25,980 bases of DNA from an uncultured Collinsella sp. Lineage in GTDB: Bacteria > Actinomycetota > Coriobacteriia > Coriobacteriales > Coriobacteriaceae. The translations under genes were made by a program, and so were the position numbers. The stretch spans positions 1 to 25,980 of the forward strand of contig UQPY01000031.1 in the NCBI GenBank assembly GCA_900542965.1, read 5' to 3'. Numbering within the stretch: the first letter of the stretch is position 1; each line of letters begins with the position of its first letter. This document shows positions 14,821-25,940 of this stretch, piece after piece. Under the pieces are notes generated by a model that was given only the letters and a program-made list of their open reading frames with translations, was not told the origin of the DNA and did no database searches.

Positions 14821-16173
14821 ATGTCTGACGACTTTTACACCATGGTCGATTCCGGAGACCCGGCACCCGACAACGAGCACATCACCGGCGTGCGCGAAGA
14901 GCGTGCGGAAGGCGAGCAGACGACCACGCAGGCGCCAAAAGCCATGTACGCCGCGCGCATCGCCGTCTATGACGACATGCTGTCGACACCGCGGGTGATC
15001 GTCATTGATCCGCAAGATGTCCGCACGTATTTGGAAGAGACGACCAACACCGTCTACCAGTGCATGAAAGAACAAGGTGGCCACATCTCGCTCATGGTCA
15101 TCCGCGAGATTGTCGAAAACTTTATCCACGCACACTTTGCCGAGCCCATCATCTCAATTCTGGACGGCGGAGACACCATCCGCTTTGCTGACCAAGGACC
15201 CGGCATCGACGACAAGGAACGTGCTTTCGACTTTGGCGTTACCAGCGCAAACAGCAAGATGAAGCGCTATATCCGTGGAACCGGAGCAGGGTTTCCCATG
15301 GTGCAGGAGTATTTGGAAAACGCCGGCGGTGCCGTATCCATCGAGGACAACATGGGCAACGGCACCGTGGTTACGGTAAGCCTGAACCCTAAACGCGTGC
15401 AGGAAATCGAGCGTGCCGGCGGACGCGGCGCTGCCGTGCGGCCCGAGACGGAACAGCCCACATATCCCCTGCCGGGAGCTTTTGCGCAGCAGCCCATGGC
15501 AACGCAGCAGGTGCAGCCCCCCGTGGCACAGATGCAGCAGCCCGGAATGCTTCCCACACAAGAACCCCAGGCGGCATCTATGTCGATGCCGCCAAACATG
15601 CCAGAGGCCATGCCGCTGGCTGATCAGGATGCAGCAGCAATGCAGCAGGCGACGGGGGCGCCGGGTGGCCAGCAAATGGGCTATCAGCCGTACCAACAGG
15701 GATATCCATATCAGCAGATGCCGCCACTGGGGTATGGCCAGCAGTTCCCGCAGCAGTACCAGCAGGGATATCAGCAGCCGTACCAGCAGATGCCGCAGCA
15801 GCAGTACAACCCCTGGGCCCAGCAGACGCCTCCGCAGCCTTACCAACAGTGGCCTCAAAGTTTTCAACAGCAAATGCCGCCGACGCAGAGTTCTCAACAA
15901 CCAGCAGCTCAAATGATGTATCCTAATGCAGTAAATCAGTATGCACAGCCACAACCGGACGTGTTCGTAAGCGATCGCGGCAACGCCGCGCTGGGCTATC
16001 TGGCGCAAAATCAAGCGTGCGGCGCAACCGATCTTGCGAGGGCGTTTGGAAACTCGGCCCCCACTTGGTCACGCACGCTCAATGACTTGGCGCAGGCTGG
16101 CTTGGCCATCAAGCATGGCCAGAAATACCATCTGACCGAACTCGGCGCCGCTCGCGTGCGAGCTCAGAGCTAA
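14821..16173 (+). CDS. GHKL (HATPase_c) ATP-binding protein with Gln-rich linker and C-terminal winged helix
   Basis: A 450-residue protein. The GHKL ATPase fold spans about 45-190: N-box REIVENFIHA (E96, N100), G1 DQGPGI (124-129), G2 RGTGAGFPMV (152-161) and a final NGTVVTVSL strand. No phosphoacceptor His region, sensor or membrane segment precedes it, so it is not a normal histidine kinase; the N-box and short fold recall SpoIIAB/RsbW-type anti-sigma kinases. Residues about 210-385 are Gln/Pro/Met/Tyr-rich and probably disordered. Residues about 388-450 look like a winged-helix DNA-binding domain (ATDLARAFGNSAPTWSRTL, ending in LTELGAARVRA). It lies between the left DnaA-box cluster and dnaA, 15 bp before the dnaA start, so the two are probably co-transcribed. 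The ribosome site is weak (GAGCGG). Function unknown; a nucleotide-dependent regulator of the origin or of dnaA is an inference from position. Confidence 0.8.
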   Translation: MSDDFYTMVDSGDPAPDNEHITGVREERAEGEQTTTQAPKAMYAARIAVYDDMLSTPRVIVIDPQDVRTYLEETTNTVYQCMKEQGGHISLMVIREIVENFIHAHFAEPIISILDGGDTIRFADQGPGIDDKERAFDFGVTSANSKMKRYIRGTGAGFPMVQEYLENAGGAVSIEDNMGNGTVVTVSLNPKRVQEIERAGGRGAAVRPETEQPTYPLPGAFAQQPMATQQVQPPVAQMQQPGMLPTQEPQAASMSMPPNMPEAMPLADQDAAAMQQATGAPGGQQMGYQPYQQGYPYQQMPPLGYGQQFPQQYQQGYQQPYQQMPQQQYNPWAQQTPPQPYQQWPQSFQQQMPPTQSSQQPAAQMMYPNAVNQYAQPQPDVFVSDRGNAALGYLAQNQACGATDLARAFGNSAPTWSRTLNDLAQAGLAIKHGQKYHLTELGAARVRAQS

Positions 16174-16188
16174 AGAACGGGAGAGACA

Positions 16189-17913
16189 GTGGACGAGGAA
16201 GCAAGCATCATCCTGGGGGATGCCATCGCCTTTTGCCAGCGCGACGGCCAAGATGCACGCCTCATCAACATGCTGGGGCAATCGCGCGCCATAAGCCTGA
16301 CCGAAGATACGCTCACGATCGAGGCGCCCTCGCGCTTTGCCATCGCGCAGCTCAAAAAGCATCAGCCGACTATTGAGGCCTATCTGGAAGAAATCGCCTT
16401 TGCACCGATTGCGCTCGACATCGTGGCACCGCAAGGCGCCGCGACGGAATCCGCTGCCGCGACGGCGCCCGCCACGGCTCCCGCTGCTTCCCCGGCGGTG
16501 CCGGCCTCCGCAGGCGACGCGCCGACAATCGAGCACCAGCACGGTGATGTTTCCCGTGAAACCATGGCACCATTGCCGACCGCGGCGGCGACGTCAACGA
16601 ACGCACACGTCACGCACATGCCCATCGCTCACGACGCAGCGGCGGGCGCTGATTCGGGCATTGCAATCAAGAACACGCTCTCGGCCGATGATTTTCGTCG
16701 CATGATGAACCAGATGAAGGGCGGAGCGCCGACTAAACCCACGCAAGCTGCGACCCCCGCTTCACCCATGTCAGCACCGACCGTGCCGGCCGAGCAGAAT
16801 ACGGATGGAGCCCCGCTCGCCGCGAACTCAAAATTTACCTTTGAGAACTTTGTCTACGGCCCAGAGAACAGCCATGCCTATCGCTCGGCACTCAAGTTTG
16901 CCGCCCTCGCGGACGAGCGCGGCACATGCACATCACTGTTCATCTACGGCAAATCGGGCCTGGGCAAGACGCACCTGCTGCTTGCCATCAAAAACGAGCT
17001 CGCCGAGAAGTCGCCCGAGATCAAGGTCAAGTATGCCAACTCCCAGGCATATCTGGACGACCTGATGACCGAGTTCGACCGCCAAAAGAAGAGCAACGCC
17101 CCCATCATGCAGGCGTACCACGGCGTGGACGTGCTCATCATCGATGACATCCAAAACATCATCGGCAAGCGCGCGAGCGTGGACTACTTTTTCCAGCTCA
17201 TGGACGAGTTCATCCGCAACAACAAGAAGGTCGTCATCGCGGCAGACCGCGCCCCCAAGGACCTGAGCATGGATGAGCGTCTGACCAGCCGCTTCAACGC
17301 CGGCATGCTCTGCCTGGTCGCAGAGCCCAGCTACGAGATGAAATACAAGATCTTGCAGCGCTATTACGAGAACACCATCGTCGCCGCTCCCGAGGCAGGC
17401 GACGACTCGCTGCTGGCGGCCTATGGGGGCGACGGCGGGCACCTGACCGACGAGCACTTTAAACACATGGCCGAAGTCTCGGGCACCAACATCCGCGAAC
17501 TCGAGAGCTTTTGCGAGCGCTGTGCCGGCGAGGCGGGGGACCGCGAGCGCGAGGGCGGGGAGCTCACCTTTGACGATATCGACGCCATCGCCAGCCAGTA
17601 CTTCGACACATCGGCCAAAAAGATCAACGTCCAGACGGTTCAGTCCGTCATCGAAGAGCAGTACGGCGTGACGCACGAGGAGCTCATCGGCCCGCGTCGC
17701 AACGCCAATATCGCCAAAGCACGCCATATCGCTATCTACCTGGCCATAGAGATGTGCGAGATGACGACCACGGCGGTGGGCGCCGAATTTGGCAACCGCA
17801 ACCACTCGACCGTCAGCACGAGCTACAAAAAGGTCCAGAAGATGATCCAGGAAGACCGCACCGTCACCGAAGACCTCAAGTCGCTGCGCGATAAAATTAC
17901 ACTGCGCTCGTAG
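16189..17913 (+). CDS. dnaA: Chromosomal replication initiator DnaA
   Basis: A 574-residue initiator, starting at GTG 16189 with GGGAG five bases upstream. Domain I spans about 1-80. A long Ala/Pro-rich linker (about 81-213) is longer than in E. coli. The AAA+ domain III begins at FTFENFVYG (217): Walker A GKSGLGKT (254-261), Walker B DVLIIDD (314-320), LTSRF (365-369), NIRELES. Domain IV (from about 480) carries the DNA-recognition signature GNRNHSTV (535-542), where most bacteria have GGRDHTTV or GGRDHSTV; the base-contacting Asp is Asn here. That may match the unusual box sequences around the gene. ATP-DnaA oligomers would open the AT-rich element before dnaN. Confidence 0.97.
   Translation: MDEEASIILGDAIAFCQRDGQDARLINMLGQSRAISLTEDTLTIEAPSRFAIAQLKKHQPTIEAYLEEIAFAPIALDIVAPQGAATESAAATAPATAPAASPAVPASAGDAPTIEHQHGDVSRETMAPLPTAAATSTNAHVTHMPIAHDAAAGADSGIAIKNTLSADDFRRMMNQMKGGAPTKPTQAATPASPMSAPTVPAEQNTDGAPLAANSKFTFENFVYGPENSHAYRSALKFAALADERGTCTSLFIYGKSGLGKTHLLLAIKNELAEKSPEIKVKYANSQAYLDDLMTEFDRQKKSNAPIMQAYHGVDVLIIDDIQNIIGKRASVDYFFQLMDEFIRNNKKVVIAADRAPKDLSMDERLTSRFNAGMLCLVAEPSYEMKYKILQRYYENTIVAAPEAGDDSLLAAYGGDGGHLTDEHFKHMAEVSGTNIRELESFCERCAGEAGDREREGGELTFDDIDAIASQYFDTSAKKINVQTVQSVIEEQYGVTHEELIGPRRNANIAKARHIAIYLAIEMCEMTTTAVGAEFGNRNHSTVSTSYKKVQKMIQEDRTVTEDLKSLRDKITLRS
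16548..16563. other. Degenerate parS-like site inside dnaA
   Basis: TGTTTCCCGTGAAACC matches parS at 14 of 16 positions (mismatches at 7 and 16). It encodes DVSRET in the variable DnaA linker, a region with little protein-level constraint, so a DNA role is conceivable. It is 5 kb from the perfect sites. Confidence 0.45.
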
Positions 17914-17928
17914 GGAAATAGAGACACC

Positions 17929-18019
17929 TGTTGAAAACTTGTCGAAACCACGGGCATAAGGTGTCTAAAACCCAACCCGCGGTGATGAAAAGTTTTGCGC
18001 AGGTTTTGAACGTGGAAAA
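17929..18019 (-). other. Right oriC half: DnaA-box-like 9-mers after dnaA
   Basis: In the 238-bp dnaA-dnaN gap, read on minus: TTTTCAACA (17937-17929), GTTTCGACA (17948-17940, 11 bp away), TTTTCATCA (17991-17983) and TTTTCCACG (18019-18011). The 13-mer GTTTTCAACAGGT is identical to the left cluster copy at 14674-14686 but inverted. The plus strand also shares TTGAAAA-N-TTGTCGA with 14741-14755. Confidence 0.65.
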
Positions 18020-18083
18020 CCACCCCTGTTGCACACAGGTTGCTGTCGATTCTCTTTCTGGGTCTGACCTGCGTCTTTGGGAG

Positions 18084-18148
18084 TAATCAACAGTTTCGTC
18101 AGTGCTATTACTATTATTAAGATATTTATATCTATAGAAAGGTATTAA
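18084..18148 (+). other. Putative oriC unwinding element: DnaA-trios and AT-rich stretch
   Basis: TAATCAACA (18084-18092), a box-like 9-mer, is followed by a 12-base spacer (GTTTCGTCAGTG) and then CTA-TTA-CTA-TTA-TTA (18105-18119). The complementary strand reads 3'-GAT-AAT-GAT-AAT-AAT, five consecutive DnaA-trio triplets, in the box-spacer-trio order known from Bacillus subtilis. The next 29 bases up to dnaN are almost all A/T, in a GC-rich neighbourhood. Confidence 0.72.
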
Positions 18149-18151
18149 AAG

Positions 18152-19255
18152 ATGAAGTTCACCGTCAGCCAGAGCTCGCTTACACAAGCCATCGGCGTCG
18201 TTATGAAGGGTGTCGCTTCGGCATCCACCCTTCCCATCCTGTCGGGCGTGCTCGTCAAGGCCCAAGACGGCATCTTGGAATTCCAGACCTCTAACTACAC
18301 CATCTCGATCCGTCATCGCATCGCGGCGCATGTCGAAGAAGAGGGCGAGATGGTTATCCCCTGTAAGATGCTCTCCAATATCACCAAGACCCTCCCCGAT
18401 GCCCCGGTCACCTTTGAGCTGTCCGAGCGCCAGGTGCTGATTGGTTGCGAGAAGAGCTCTTTTAGGCTGAACACGCTCGATGCCAATGACTTCCCCGAGT
18501 TTCCGGCCTATGCCATCGAGAGCGCCGTGGAGCTGCCGACCGATATCTTGTCCGAAATGGTCGGTCGCGTGTGGCGCGTCACCTCGACCGACAAGGCCCG
18601 CCCCATCCTGGGCGGCGTGCACATGAAGGTCGAGAACAATACCGTGCGCCTGGTGGCGACCGATTCCTTCCGCTTGGCCGTGTGCGATACGCAGGTCGAG
18701 ACCTCGACCCTCGAGGGCTCCTTTGAGCTCAACGTTCCGGCTGACGCCTTTAACGACGCGCTGAACATCATGGCCAGCCAGGCGACCATCATGATCGGGG
18801 CTACCGACACCCAGGTCGTCTTCGAGGCCGGCAACACCACCTACGTGTCGCGCCGCATCGAGGGCATGTATCCCAACTACAAGCAGCTCATCCCCGATTC
18901 GTGCGTGACGAGCGTCAAGATCGATGTCGCCGCTTTTAACGCCGCCCTCAAGCGCGTGGCCGTTATCGCGAGCGCCAACCCCGCCGTCAAGTTCGAGATC
19001 GATGTCGAGAACGGGCAGATGGGCCTGTCCTCCATTTCCAATGACCAGGACCTTGCGCAGGAGACGATCGATGTCGAGGCCGAGGGCGAGTCGGGTACCA
19101 TCGCCTTCAACTACCACTACATCTTCGGCTGCCTCAACGCCCTGTCCAAGGAGAAGGAGATCACGCTGGAGCTCAAGAGCTACTCGCAGGCGGGTATCTT
19201 CAAGTCCTACGACAAGATCAACTACCTGTACCTGGTCATGCCGGTCCGCATCTAG
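18152..19255 (+). CDS. dnaN: DNA polymerase III sliding clamp, beta subunit
   Basis: A 367-residue protein, the normal length for the ring-forming clamp that tethers DNA polymerase III to DNA. Recognisable features: the MKFTVSQSSLTQAIGVV start, SASTLPILSGVLV, a central VRLVATDSFRLAV (typical VATDGHRLA), and the C-terminal YLVMPVRI, close to the usual MPMRL end that forms part of the peptide-binding pocket. Start is ATG 18152; AAAGG lies nine bases upstream, directly after the AT-rich element. RecF starts nine bases after its stop. Confidence 0.98.
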   Translation: MKFTVSQSSLTQAIGVVMKGVASASTLPILSGVLVKAQDGILEFQTSNYTISIRHRIAAHVEEEGEMVIPCKMLSNITKTLPDAPVTFELSERQVLIGCEKSSFRLNTLDANDFPEFPAYAIESAVELPTDILSEMVGRVWRVTSTDKARPILGGVHMKVENNTVRLVATDSFRLAVCDTQVETSTLEGSFELNVPADAFNDALNIMASQATIMIGATDTQVVFEAGNTTYVSRRIEGMYPNYKQLIPDSCVTSVKIDVAAFNAALKRVAVIASANPAVKFEIDVENGQMGLSSISNDQDLAQETIDVEAEGESGTIAFNYHYIFGCLNALSKEKEITLELKSYSQAGIFKSYDKINYLYLVMPVRI

Positions 19256-19264
19256 CGCTGCGCC

Positions 19265-20371
19265 ATGACCATGTTCGCCCGCGATCTTTCCGTCGCGCAC
19301 TACCGCAGCTTCGATAGCTATCGCCTTGCCCTGGGCGAGGGCGTGACGATACTTGCGGGACCCAACGCGGCGGGAAAGACCAATCTCATAGAGGCACTGC
19401 AGCTGCTGACGAGCGGCGCCTCGTTTAGGCATCCGACCGCAGCCGAGCTCGTCCATGATGGCGTGGGCTCGTGCAGGGTCGAGCTGAGGCTCGAGGGCGA
19501 TGGCCGCGTGCTTGACATGGGATTGAGCGCGGAGGACGGTAAGCGCTCGTTTAGCCGCAACGGCAAGAGATGCTCTGCCGCCGGTGTGCGCGGGGTTCTG
19601 CCGAGCGTGCTGTTTTGCCCCGACCATCTGGACATGGTTAAGCGGGGCGCCAGTGTGCGCCGCGCCGCCCTCGATGACTTTGGCATGCAACTGAGCGCAC
19701 GCTATGCCGATCTTGCGAGCACCTATGGGCGCTGCGTGACCCAGCGCAACGCCTTGCTCAAGGAGACCTGGTGCTGCCGCGAGATGCTCGGCGCGTGGAA
19801 CGATTCGATTGCCCGCGCGGGCTCGGCCCTGCTCGTGCACCGGTTGGCCCTGCTCGACCGGCTGGCGGGCCATGTGCGCGCCGCGTACGGGCAGGTGGCG
19901 TCCGGTGAGGACGCGGGCGTGTCCTATGTATCCACACTGGGGGATTTACCTCAAACCGAAGGGCGCGAGGAGCTTAAGGACTGGGCGTACGAGCATATGC
20001 TCGCGGCCCTCGATGAACGTGCCGATGAGGAGATGCGCCGCGGCGTGACGCTCGTGGGTCCGCATCGCGACGAGATTGAGTTTTCCGTCGCGGGCCGATC
20101 GGCCCGTTCATTTGCCAGCCAAGGACAGCAGCGTACATTGGTGCTGTCCTGGAAGGTGGCCGAGGTTGCCGTGGCTCGCGATGTCCTGGGCACCGCCCCA
20201 CTGCTGCTTTTGGACGACGTGATGAGCGAGCTCGACGGCGAGCGTCGCGGCGCTTTCCTGCGGCTGATCGGCGATGATATCCAGACGGTCATAACCACGA
20301 CCAACCTGGGGTACTTTACCGATGACCTGCTTGATCGAGCCAAGGTGGTGAGCATGGGTGAGACGTGCTAA
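19265..20371 (+). CDS. recF: DNA replication and repair protein RecF
   Basis: A 368-residue SMC/ABC-like ATPase that loads RecA at single-strand gaps with RecO and RecR. Seen: Walker A GPNAAGKT (32-39), the ABC signature region FASQGQQRTLVLSWK, and Walker B LLLLDDVMSELD followed by the D-loop. The YRSF motif (13-16) is typical of the first strand. Start is ATG 19265 (MTMFARDL); the ribosome site is weak, so translation is probably coupled to dnaN, whose stop is nine bases upstream. Its end overlaps the DUF721 gene by 14 bp. Confidence 0.97.
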   Translation: MTMFARDLSVAHYRSFDSYRLALGEGVTILAGPNAAGKTNLIEALQLLTSGASFRHPTAAELVHDGVGSCRVELRLEGDGRVLDMGLSAEDGKRSFSRNGKRCSAAGVRGVLPSVLFCPDHLDMVKRGASVRRAALDDFGMQLSARYADLASTYGRCVTQRNALLKETWCCREMLGAWNDSIARAGSALLVHRLALLDRLAGHVRAAYGQVASGEDAGVSYVSTLGDLPQTEGREELKDWAYEHMLAALDERADEEMRRGVTLVGPHRDEIEFSVAGRSARSFASQGQQRTLVLSWKVAEVAVARDVLGTAPLLLLDDVMSELDGERRGAFLRLIGDDIQTVITTTNLGYFTDDLLDRAKVVSMGETC

Positions 20372-20921
20372 TTACGAGCGCGAGAGCGAAACGGTCGCCT
20401 TCAGCGGGTTTTTGAACGCAGAGCGCCAGCGCATCCTGGCGTCGGCGACCCCCGAGCGCCGCGCGCAGATGGAGGCCGCCGAGCAGTCGCGCGCGATCTA
20501 TCGTGCCTGGAACACGGTATGTGCGGGCACGCGTGAGGGGCGCCACGTGACGGGCTTGCGCTATCTGCCCGAGTCCAACGAGCTGCTGGTGTACCTCGAC
20601 TCGCCTTCGTGGACGCAGGAGATGACGCTTTTGCGCGAGATCATCCGGGCACGCATGGAGCGGGCCGGCGCGCATGTGGACGGCCTGGTGTTCAAAACGA
20701 CCGCGCCCGGTCACACGCCGCCGGCTGCCAAGGAGCGCCTGCGCCCAGCCGTGACCGAGCGCCCGCCGGCTCCGCACGCCGATCTCAGTGAGGCCGAACG
20801 CGGCGAGATTGAGCGCCAAGTGGCGCCCATCGAAGATCAAAAACTGCGCGAGGCCCTCGAGAACGCCATGCGCGCCAGTGCCGAGTGGGCAAAGGGCGTA
20901 CAAAGCAAAAAAGAGCCTTAA
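20358..20921 (+). CDS. dciA: DciA-like DUF721 protein (putative helicase loader/operator)
   Basis: A 187-residue protein starting at GTG 20358 inside the recF end (14-bp overlap, coupled translation). The central region (about 45-115) has the DUF721 look: a Trp-containing helix (YRAWNTVCAG), then a strand-rich segment LLVYLDSPSWTQEMTLLREIIRARM close to the family pattern of a hydrophobic strand, W-x-Q-x-L and a basic helix. In many bacteria without DnaC or DnaI, DciA loads the replicative helicase DnaB; the place between recF and gyrB is the usual actinobacterial one. The N-terminal part and the Pro/Glu-rich C-terminal tail are variable. Assignment rests on short motifs plus synteny. Confidence 0.85.
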   Translation: MRRANYERESETVAFSGFLNAERQRILASATPERRAQMEAAEQSRAIYRAWNTVCAGTREGRHVTGLRYLPESNELLVYLDSPSWTQEMTLLREIIRARMERAGAHVDGLVFKTTAPGHTPPAAKERLRPAVTERPPAPHADLSEAERGEIERQVAPIEDQKLREALENAMRASAEWAKGVQSKKEP

Positions 20922-20948
20922 ATCGCATCTGGTGGCCTTGTAGAGCCA

Positions 20949-20977
20949 AATACCCTCGTCCTCGAGGGTATTTTTTT
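20949..20977 (+). terminator. Terminator between the dnaA-dnaN-recF-dciA group and gyrB
   Basis: A 10-bp stem (AATACCCTCG at 20949-20958, complement at 20963-20972) with a 4-base loop, leading into seven T residues (20971-20977), 28 bases after the dciA stop. gyrB-gyrA should then have their own promoter. TAAAAT at 20982-20987 is a possible -10, with no good -35. Confidence 0.93.
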
Positions 20978-21026
20978 ACGATAAAATAGTAAGGCTGTAC
21001 ACATTTTCTTAACTGAAGGAGGACGT

Positions 21027-23057
21027 GTGGCAAACGAAAACGATTACGATGGCGGCGAGATTAAGATTCTCGAAGGTCTCGAGGCCGTTCGTAAGCGCCC
21101 GGGCATGTACATTGGCTCGACGAGCATCAGCGGCCTGCATCACCTGGTGTGGGAGATCGTTGACAATTCCGTCGACGAGGCCATGGCCGGTTTCTGCACC
21201 GAGATTATGGTGACGGTCCACGCCGACAACTCCATCACGGTCGTCGACAACGGGCGCGGCATCCCGGTCGACGAGCACCCCATCAAAAAGATTCCGACGC
21301 TCGAGGTCGTCATGACGATCCTGCACGCCGGCGGTAAGTTCGATAACTCGGCCTATAAGGTCTCGGGCGGTCTGCACGGCGTGGGCATCTCCGTCGTCAA
21401 CGCCCTGTCCAAGCGCGTGGTCGTACAGGTGCGCCGCGACGGCAACGTCTACGAGATGGAATTCTCGCGCGGCAAGACCGTCAAGAAGATGGAGGTCGTA
21501 GGCACTTCGGAGACGACGGGCACCACCGTTTCCTTCTGGCCCGACGACGAGATCTTCGAGACCTGCATCTACGATTTCGATACGCTGCACAACCGTCTGC
21601 AGGAGACGGCGTTCCTCAACAAGAACCTCAAGATCGTGCTGACCGACGAGCGCGAGGCGACTCCCCGCGTGGAGGAGTTTTGCTACGAGGGCGGCATCAT
21701 CGACTTCGTCAAGTTCCTCAACGACGGCAAGGACGTCCCCGAGGCCTTTAAGGAGCCCATCTACATCGAGGGCAAGTCAGATCCGGACGCGCCCGTGACC
21801 AAGATGGGCGAGGTCGAGGTGTCTCTGCAGTGGAATAGCGGCTACGGCGAGAACGTCATGTCGTTCGCCAACGACATCTACACCCCCGAGGGCGGCATGC
21901 ACCTCGAGGGTTTCCGCACCGCGCTCACCCGCGTGATCAACGATTACGCGCGCAAACAGAACCTGCTCAAGGAGAAGGACGCCAATCTGACCGGTGACGA
22001 CGTGCGCGAGGGCCTTTCGGCCGTCATCTCGGTCAAGCTGCCCGACCCGCAGTTCGAAGGCCAGACCAAGGCTAAGCTCGGCAGCTCCTACATGCGCGCG
22101 CTGACGCTCAAGATCGTGACCGACGGCTTGGCCGATTACCTCGAGGAGCATCCCAAGCCCGCTCGCGAGATCGTCAAGAAGGCCCAGCAGGCCTGCAAGG
22201 CGCGCAACGCCGCCCGCAAGGCGCGCGAGGCGACCCGCCGCAAGAGCCTGCTCGAGACGGCTTCGCTGCCCGGTAAGCTCGCCGACTGCTCGGTGCGCGA
22301 TGCCGAGCTGACTGAGCTCTTCATCGTAGAGGGCGACTCGGCAGGCGGTTCGGCCAAGGACGGCCGTCGCCGAGACATCCAGGCGATTCTGCCCCTGCGC
22401 GGCAAGATTTTGAACGTCGAGCGCGTGGGCGACCATCGCGCGTTTTCGAGCGACACCATCCAGTCGCTGATCACCGCGATCGGCTGCGGCGTCACGACGA
22501 GTGCCGGCGACGGCGGCGACTTCGATATCAGCAAGGCGCGCTACCACAAGATCATCATCATGACCGATGCAGACGTCGACGGTGCGCATATCCGCATCCT
22601 GCTGCTGACGTTCTTCTACAAGTACATGCGTCCGCTGATCGACGCCGGCTACGTTTACGTTGCCTGCCCGCCCATCTTTGGCATCAAGGTGCGTAACAAG
22701 ATTCACTACGTGTATCCCAACGGCCGCCAGCCCGAAGACGAGATCTTGCGCGACACCATCCAAAGTCTGGGCCTGAACCCCGACGACAACGACGAGGACG
22801 GCAAGGCCAAGGACGGCAAGATCACCAAGAAGCGCAAGGGCTATACCGTCCAGCGCTACAAGGGCCTGGGCGAAATGGACCCCAAGCAGCTTGCCTCGAC
22901 GACGATGGACCCCAAGACCCGCATTCTGCAGCGCGTGTCGATTGAGGACGCCGTGGTGGCGGACCGCGCCGTGCGCGAGCTGATGGGCTCTGAGGTCGGC
23001 TATCGCCGCGAATATATCGAAAAACATGCGCATGATGCGCGTTTCCTTGACGCTTAA
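21027..23057 (+). CDS. gyrB: DNA gyrase subunit B
   Basis: A 676-residue ATPase subunit of gyrase, which introduces negative supercoils. GHKL ATPase motifs: VWEIVDNSVDEA (E43, N47), DNGRGIPV, GGLHGVG. The transducer and TOPRIM domains follow: EGDSAGGSAKDGRRRDIQ from E435, PLRGKILNVE, DADVDGAHI (D514, D516, D518 region) and QRYKGLGEMDPKQL. Length matches the short Gram-positive GyrB. Start is GTG 21027 with AAGGAGG four bases upstream. gyrA starts 11 bases after its stop. Its expression may respond to supercoiling, as is known for gyrase genes, but no element for this is visible. Confidence 0.98.
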   Translation: MANENDYDGGEIKILEGLEAVRKRPGMYIGSTSISGLHHLVWEIVDNSVDEAMAGFCTEIMVTVHADNSITVVDNGRGIPVDEHPIKKIPTLEVVMTILHAGGKFDNSAYKVSGGLHGVGISVVNALSKRVVVQVRRDGNVYEMEFSRGKTVKKMEVVGTSETTGTTVSFWPDDEIFETCIYDFDTLHNRLQETAFLNKNLKIVLTDEREATPRVEEFCYEGGIIDFVKFLNDGKDVPEAFKEPIYIEGKSDPDAPVTKMGEVEVSLQWNSGYGENVMSFANDIYTPEGGMHLEGFRTALTRVINDYARKQNLLKEKDANLTGDDVREGLSAVISVKLPDPQFEGQTKAKLGSSYMRALTLKIVTDGLADYLEEHPKPAREIVKKAQQACKARNAARKAREATRRKSLLETASLPGKLADCSVRDAELTELFIVEGDSAGGSAKDGRRRDIQAILPLRGKILNVERVGDHRAFSSDTIQSLITAIGCGVTTSAGDGGDFDISKARYHKIIIMTDADVDGAHIRILLLTFFYKYMRPLIDAGYVYVACPPIFGIKVRNKIHYVYPNGRQPEDEILRDTIQSLGLNPDDNDEDGKAKDGKITKKRKGYTVQRYKGLGEMDPKQLASTTMDPKTRILQRVSIEDAVVADRAVRELMGSEVGYRREYIEKHAHDARFLDA

Positions 23058-23068
23058 GAGGAGGTAAC

Positions 23069-25801
<2,733 letters not shown>

Positions 25802-25841
25802 GAGGCCCTAGCTGGTAGAAAATATCAGACCTCATATATCG

Positions 25842-25875
25842 GCGGTCGGCGCACCTGCGCGCCGACCGCTTTTTT
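25842..25875 (+). terminator. gyrBA operon terminator
   Basis: An 11-bp GC-rich stem (GCGGTCGGCGC at 25842-25852, complement at 25859-25869) with a 6-base loop and six T residues, 40 bases after the gyrA stop. Confidence 0.94.
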
Positions 25876-25940
25876 GACAAGCTTGGAGCCCCGTGTCAGA
25901 CGGCTGGGCGAGATGGGTTAGGTTTGTCGCGAGTTCCGCA

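Noticed and set aside
15480..15910. CAG-rich stretch as a microsatellite or mobile repeat
   Set aside because: It is in frame, coding for a Gln/Pro/Tyr/Met-rich linker with varied codons and no exact tandem unit.
14821..16173. Reading the GHKL gene as a two-component sensor kinase
   Set aside because: No His phosphoacceptor helix, no sensor or membrane segment, and no response regulator gene nearby.
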